Shown here: positions 59,938-64,000 of the stretch, one piece after another | Numbering within the stretch: position 1 is the stretch's first letter | How the letters are laid out: each line of letters opens with the position of its first letter | Source: Fen-330 sp050008465 | GTDB taxonomy: Bacteria > Acidobacteriota > Terriglobia > Bryobacterales > Bryobacteraceae | DNA: 64,000 nucleotides | Assembly (NCBI GenBank): GCA_050008465.1 | Contig: JBEKMO010000001.1 | Coordinates: 62,001-126,000 of the forward strand | Reading direction: 5' to 3' | Translations under genes and position numbers: made by a program | Notes under the pieces: generated by a model | The model's input: the letters and a program-made list of their open reading frames with translations, nothing else | Databases searched by the model: none | Told to the model about the DNA's origin: nothing

Positions 59938-62172
59938 TCAGTTCGGCACCGCTCCCGGCGTCGCCGCTGGCCTGGCGCATAACATCTTAAACAGAGCGGG
60001 GTCGTACTCCTCCAGTCCCGTTATTCCGTAGAGGTGGTTCGCCGAAATCCACGGCAGCCAGAACCGGTGACCCCCGACGCCGCGACCGGACCCGCCCGGA
60101 CCCATGCGCCAGCCCTCCTGCTGCCATCCAATGCCTTTTAGGTCGTACTGGCGTCCCGGAAAAGCGACCATGGACTTGGTGTCGTGCAGCAGAATGCGCG
60201 CCACATCGAGGTAGTGCGGGTCCTTCGTGTAGTTGTACAGCTTCGCGTAGGAGGGCACGGCCCAATCCAGGTACTCATCGACGCTGCCGGCGACGCGGGC
60301 CGTTATGCCCTGAAGCCCGACGGTCGGCACGCCTTTCTTCCAGTGGAGTTGCGCGTCGTCCGCATCCAGCGGCATCGGCAGGTTCCAGATCCAGATCCAG
60401 CTTTCCGCGAAGTCCGCGGCGGCTTTGGCTCGTTCCAGCCACTTGGGTTCCTTGGTCGAGTCATAGAGACTCAGGAATGCCTCCATGCTAAGCATCCCGG
60501 CCTCTTTATCGGTGATATTCGGATTGTCGCTTGCGCCTCCGATGAAGATGCCCCGGGTTCCCCAGTTCGCCCAAACGTATTCGGCCGCGCGGATTGCCGC
60601 CTGCTTATACTTCGGGTCGCCCGTCTCTTCGGTCATCATGATGAGCAGCGGCACGGGATTGTAGCTTGCCGTCCCCGTTGGCTCCGCGACCTCGTTGCTT
60701 CCGGCTTTCCACCGCCGGGGGAACGATCCATCCTCTCGCTGCTGCAGGATCAGCCAGTCTACGTAGGACTTCACCCAGTCGAACCATTCCGGATGCTGGC
60801 GTCCGAGGGCGCGCTCGCGCCGGTATGCCCGCATCAACACGCGCATGTCTTCGGTGGCATTCCGCAGCCAGGGAGCGAGCCAGATGTGGTCCCACGGCTT
60901 TCCGGTTGCAAGGTCGTAGCCGGTTGTTTGGAGCGGCACTGTCGGAAGGGCCCGGATCATGGACGAGATGACGGCCAGGCCGATCCGGCGCATCTTTTGC
61001 CCACGCTCGGTATTGTCGCGATCGCCTTCGCGCAACAACTGGTCCGCGCACTCGATGTTCTTGCCCACAAAGCCCATCGCCGCCATCGTCCAATTCCATT
61101 GAAGCTGGTCCGATACGGTGGAGAGGACGAAGGGAATTGCGGTACGCCCGCCGATGGTGGCGGCCTGAGCAGCGAGGTGGTCCGTCAGAACCCGGCGCAC
61201 AAGCTCGACGTCAATGTACGTGACGGCGGGGTTCAGAGTCTTCCATGCCCATCGCCACGCGTTTCGCGTCACGTCTCTGAACGACTCGTTCCGCCCGAAG
61301 CGAAAATTCACCTGGTAGCTGTGGGCCACGCCGTGCGCGATCGGGTGATAGCGCCGCGCCCATTTCGGTTTTGCATCCGGGCCGCGCGGATAAGCGCTCG
61401 CCGTACCGGGAAGCCAAAAGCCGAACTCGATGGGGCCGTCGTCCGCCTGCCAGGCCCCGAGCGCGCCGAACTGAAACCGCGCATCGGTCATCACAGCCTC
61501 TGAAAGCTTCGACTCCTCCACGGTCGTGTCGCCGCGCGGCGAAGGATCCAGCACAGCCACGGAGGCGCCGTTGTCGAAGGAGAGCGCGAACAAGGGCGCC
61601 GGGAGGAGATCCTCGCGCATGAGGAAGCGACGGGCCGTGTAGTTCAGCGTGCCGCCGGGCGAGCGGTCGCCATTGTAGGTGGGGTCACCGTACAACGCCC
61701 CGGGAGCCAGGTAGCTCACATCGCGCCAGCCTACGGAAGGATCGACGGTGAAAACGATGGACGAGTCGAAGCCGCCCGGCGCGTTCCCCCCTACTTCCAC
61801 TTTCCTGCGCACCGAGACAACCGCTCCGCTGAGGCTCCACCGGTCGTGCACGCGAAAGACGACGTTTTCGCCGTATGCGATTTCGGCGCGCGCATCAATT
61901 CCAGCCGCTGACTTCTGGACCGTCTTGTATCCGGCTGCAAGCCGGCGTATGTCATCTTCCGTGCGATAGACTTCAAGTCTCGCGGGTCTCAGCTGCAGGA
62001 TGCGCGGAGCCGATGCACCCGCGATCTCGATCCCCCACTCGCCCGCCGCGGAGCGGGCGAACGAGACCGTTGCGCCGGTCTGCAAGCGCCCGAGGTCTAC
62101 CCGAGCGCCTTGTTGCGCGAGTAACGCCGATCCTGCCAGACATAGCGCAGGTAGTACATACTTGCCGAACAT
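59938..62172 (-). CDS. Secreted alpha/alpha-barrel glycosidase-like protein
   Basis: The 744-aa product has a signal peptide (YVLPALCLAGSALLAQQ), an N-terminal beta-rich half (residues about 20-330), then a helical half with repeating motifs typical of an (alpha/alpha)6 barrel, such as RRVLTDHLAAQAATIGG, WDHIWLAPWLRNATEDMRVL, DWVKSYVDWLILQQREDGSF, YVWANWGTRGIFIGGAS and AESWIWIWNLPM. This layout fits polysaccharide lyases or glycosidases and related hydrolases, but I recognise no specific family or catalytic motif. The ATG at 62172 is chosen because it gives the signal peptide; the upstream frame reads through a LuxR remnant. Confidence 0.65.
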   Translation of the reverse strand: MFGKYVLPALCLAGSALLAQQGARVDLGRLQTGATVSFARSAAGEWGIEIAGASAPRILQLRPARLEVYRTEDDIRRLAAGYKTVQKSAAGIDARAEIAYGENVVFRVHDRWSLSGAVVSVRRKVEVGGNAPGGFDSSIVFTVDPSVGWRDVSYLAPGALYGDPTYNGDRSPGGTLNYTARRFLMREDLLPAPLFALSFDNGASVAVLDPSPRGDTTVEESKLSEAVMTDARFQFGALGAWQADDGPIEFGFWLPGTASAYPRGPDAKPKWARRYHPIAHGVAHSYQVNFRFGRNESFRDVTRNAWRWAWKTLNPAVTYIDVELVRRVLTDHLAAQAATIGGRTAIPFVLSTVSDQLQWNWTMAAMGFVGKNIECADQLLREGDRDNTERGQKMRRIGLAVISSMIRALPTVPLQTTGYDLATGKPWDHIWLAPWLRNATEDMRVLMRAYRRERALGRQHPEWFDWVKSYVDWLILQQREDGSFPRRWKAGSNEVAEPTGTASYNPVPLLIMMTEETGDPKYKQAAIRAAEYVWANWGTRGIFIGGASDNPNITDKEAGMLSMEAFLSLYDSTKEPKWLERAKAAADFAESWIWIWNLPMPLDADDAQLHWKKGVPTVGLQGITARVAGSVDEYLDWAVPSYAKLYNYTKDPHYLDVARILLHDTKSMVAFPGRQYDLKGIGWQQEGWRMGPGGSGRGVGGHRFWLPWISANHLYGITGLEEYDPALFKMLCARPAATPGAVPN

Positions 62173-62329
62173 CGGTTTGCACCTCTCTCCGTGGCGGCCT
62201 GTGCTGTGACCTACCGCAGGCCTCCGGTAGGCTCTGCCACTGTCAACGCTTGCAGAATCATGGCAGGTAACCATAGCGCGCTGCGGGGTTGAACGCTTCA
62301 CACTTTTTGGATCGTGCAAGTTGCGCATC

Positions 62330-62432
62330 CTTCGTGTACACGTCACGTTCAGCGCCGCCGCGATCTCCCTATCTATATTGCCCTCGGCCATGAGCTGCAG
62401 GGCCTCGCGCTCACAGCTGGAGAGCAGATCGA
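62330..62432 (-). pseudogene. LuxR-type helix-turn-helix remnant
   Basis: The minus strand encodes LLSSCEREALQLMAEGNIDR then EIAAALNVT, which matches the first two helices of a LuxR domain (LTxREREVLQLMAEGxxNKEIAxxLxxS). The recognition helix and everything after it are lost, and no receiver precedes it. It lies 158 nt upstream of the barrel-protein start, probably the relic of a regulator gene. Confidence 0.6.
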
Positions 62433-62603
62433 GGGAACCTCGGCACACTGAAACGACGAATCGCAGAACCCTCCTGTGCTCTATCGGTATCACCGCTCTG
62501 GGAGCTCTGTTGCCTGGAACCGCTGGTGCCAGTGATCCCGAAGCCCGCGGACAGCGACCGTTCGAAGCACGGTGAGCCGGCGGCCCCGCCGCCTGCGCCC
62601 AGA

Positions 62604-64000
62604 TCAGACGACCGTAAGCTCCAGACGCGTTACGGAAGCCGGAGCAAACGCGTAGACCAACTCCTTTCCGCCGCCGGCAACGGGGGCCGCGACCGGTTCG
62701 ACGGCTTTGGAGTCCTCAAAGGTATTGTGAGCGCGGATGTCGGCGGACTTGAGGACCGTCGCCCGGACATCGGCTATGCGTGCTCCGCGAACCCAGATCT
62801 CCACTTCGATTGGGTCCCGGTGATCCGCATTGGTGACGGTCAGGACGGCCCGGCCGCCTTGTAGCGAGCACGAGCCGGCGAGAGCGGGCAGGCCCTTGGC
62901 CGCTTCGTCTTTCAAACGGGGAGAGGAGATCTCGGTGCGCACCGCCGTGCCCCCTTGATGCGCCGCATACATCTGAAAGACGTGCGCGATCGGGGTTGCC
63001 ACGAACTTGTCGCCGGAAGCCAGGAACGAAGAATGAATGTTGTTGATCAACTGTGCCGCGTTCGCCATTGCCACCTTGTCGGCGTGCCTGTTGAATATAT
63101 CCAGAGTCAGCCCCGACACCAGCGCGTCACGCATGCTGGGGAAGTAACCGAACAGGAAATTCGCGGCTACGTCGGCGGTCCGGTGCCAAGCTCCCCACTC
63201 GTCCACGATGAGCTTCACCTGGTGCCTCGGATCGACCTCGCCCATCACCTGCCAATGGCTGCTGATCAGCTGCTCCATGCGAACGGCTTTGACCATCATT
63301 GCGTACCAGTCCTCGGCGGTGAAATCGGTGGCGCTGCCCTTGCCGGTCGTGCCCGCGTAATAGTGCAACGCCAAGCCGTAGACATGCCGCAACGCGTCTG
63401 GGCCTTTCTCGGTCAGTTTGGTCAGAAAGCTGCGGGTCCACGCATAATCGGCGACATTAGGCCCGGAGGCAATGAAGTAAAGCGGCGTCTTGAAGCGCGG
63501 CACCCACTCGGCGTATCGCCGGTACTCGATCGCATACTCGTCGCCGGTGAAGGCTCCGCCACAGCCCCAGCTTTCATTGCCGACGCCCCAGTACTGAACG
63601 TTCAGCGGTTCGCGCTCGCCGCCGGCGGCGCGCACATCCGCCAGCGTGGTGGTTCCCGCGGGGGAGTTGCAGTATTCGATCCACTCGTAGAAATCGCGCG
63701 CAGGCGCACTCCGGACGTTGCCGGCGAGATAGGGCTGGGCTCCAACCAACCTGCAAAAGCGCACGAACTCGTTCGTGCCGAACTGATTGGGGTCGTACTT
63801 CTGCGGGCCGTCCGGTCCTTTTGCCAGGTATTCGCTGGCTGCCCAGAAGTTGGTGCGGCGAGGCCGCTGCGCCATAGGACCGACGCCGTCGAGCCAGTTG
63901 TAGCTGTCGGCGAAGCAGCCGCCGGGCCAGCGGATGACCGGCGGCTTGAGAGGCTTGAGCGCGTCGACCAGAGCCTTGCGGATGCCTCCGACGTTCGGCA
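62604..64000 (-). CDS. GH51 alpha-L-arabinofuranosidase (5' end beyond window)
   Basis: At least 464 residues of a GH51 enzyme, which releases alpha-L-arabinofuranose from arabinoxylan or pectin. Motifs: VIRWPGGCFADSYNWLDGVG near the visible start, acid/base Glu in YWGVGNESWGCGG, nucleophile Glu in KLIVDEWGAW, and NAAQLINNIHSSFLA. A C-terminal beta-sandwich closes the protein (VEIWVRGARIADVRA). The ATG at 63875 is internal; the frame continues to the window edge in phase, so the true start lies beyond 64000. No signal peptide can be judged. It is 431 nt from the barrel protein gene, same direction. Confidence 0.93.
   Translation of the reverse strand, partial: PNVGGIRKALVDALKPLKPPVIRWPGGCFADSYNWLDGVGPMAQRPRRTNFWAASEYLAKGPDGPQKYDPNQFGTNEFVRFCRLVGAQPYLAGNVRSAPARDFYEWIEYCNSPAGTTTLADVRAAGGEREPLNVQYWGVGNESWGCGGAFTGDEYAIEYRRYAEWVPRFKTPLYFIASGPNVADYAWTRSFLTKLTEKGPDALRHVYGLALHYYAGTTGKGSATDFTAEDWYAMMVKAVRMEQLISSHWQVMGEVDPRHQVKLIVDEWGAWHRTADVAANFLFGYFPSMRDALVSGLTLDIFNRHADKVAMANAAQLINNIHSSFLASGDKFVATPIAHVFQMYAAHQGGTAVRTEISSPRLKDEAAKGLPALAGSCSLQGGRAVLTVTNADHRDPIEVEIWVRGARIADVRATVLKSADIRAHNTFEDSKAVEPVAAPVAGGGKELVYAFAPASVTRLELTVV

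Noticed and set aside
1..64000. CRISPR array
   Set aside because: No series of regularly spaced identical repeats with variable spacers was seen, and no cas-like gene is present.

Overview
The window is GC-rich bacterial chromosome, most likely from an acidobacterium of the Bryobacterales/Solibacter type. That placement is an inference from gene content and layout: a long Oar-like TonB receptor beside TPR and ASPIC/UnbV (CRTAC1) proteins, beta-propeller sensor kinases with LuxR regulators, many secreted glycosidases and esterases, Tat-dependent GH95 enzymes, and short dispersed intergenic repeats. No rRNA or complete tRNA gene is present to test it.

Positions 1-16263 hold a nearly complete division and cell-wall (dcw) operon on the minus strand, transcribed mraZ-rsmH-ftsL-ftsI-murE-murF-mraY-murD-ftsW-murG-murC-ftsQ-ftsA-ftsZ, with ftsZ cut by the window edge. 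murB and ddl are absent. Many junctions overlap or are separated by only a few bases. The three widest spacers relevant here carry three different dispersed repeats. A near-consensus promoter and four short repeats that look like MraZ boxes lie directly in front of mraZ.

Positions 16606-31285, all minus strand, form a nutrient-sensing and uptake block: a beta-propeller histidine kinase and LuxR regulator pair, a TonB receptor closed by a strong terminator, a TPR protein, a CRTAC1-like beta-propeller protein, a degenerate receiver-only paralogue of the regulator, and a secreted GH35 beta-galactosidase. A 37-nt block, 19 nt of it identical, precedes both the TonB receptor and the degenerate receiver, which suggests one shared regulon.

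Positions 31408-35249 are a graveyard of mobile DNA: the 3' half of a tRNA-Leu, fragments of a kinase, of an unknown protein and of a serine recombinase, a truncated IS21 transposase, an intact rve-type transposase, and the tail of a GH31 enzyme. Two tandem Tat-exported GH95 enzymes (35303-40761) and an IS256 remnant follow. Positions 41705-50840 are a minus-strand cluster of seven secreted hydrolases, mostly esterases. One of them, a GDSL esterase, has a frameshift just after its signal peptide.

Positions 50944-59651 are another mobile zone: a TonB-receptor tail against the 3' half of a tRNA-Pro, a second remnant of the rve element, and a histidine kinase gene split by a 4.0-kb IS21-type element. 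The kinase reading frame resumes exactly across a 7-bp target duplication. The element carries five genes: a small Cys-rich protein, a ParB-like protein, IstA, IstB and an unknown protein. A decayed IS4-type transposase follows. The window ends with a secreted alpha/alpha-barrel protein of unknown specificity and the 3' part of a GH51 arabinofuranosidase. Together the GH35, GH31 (broken), GH95, GH51 and esterase genes point to plant hemicellulose side-chain removal.
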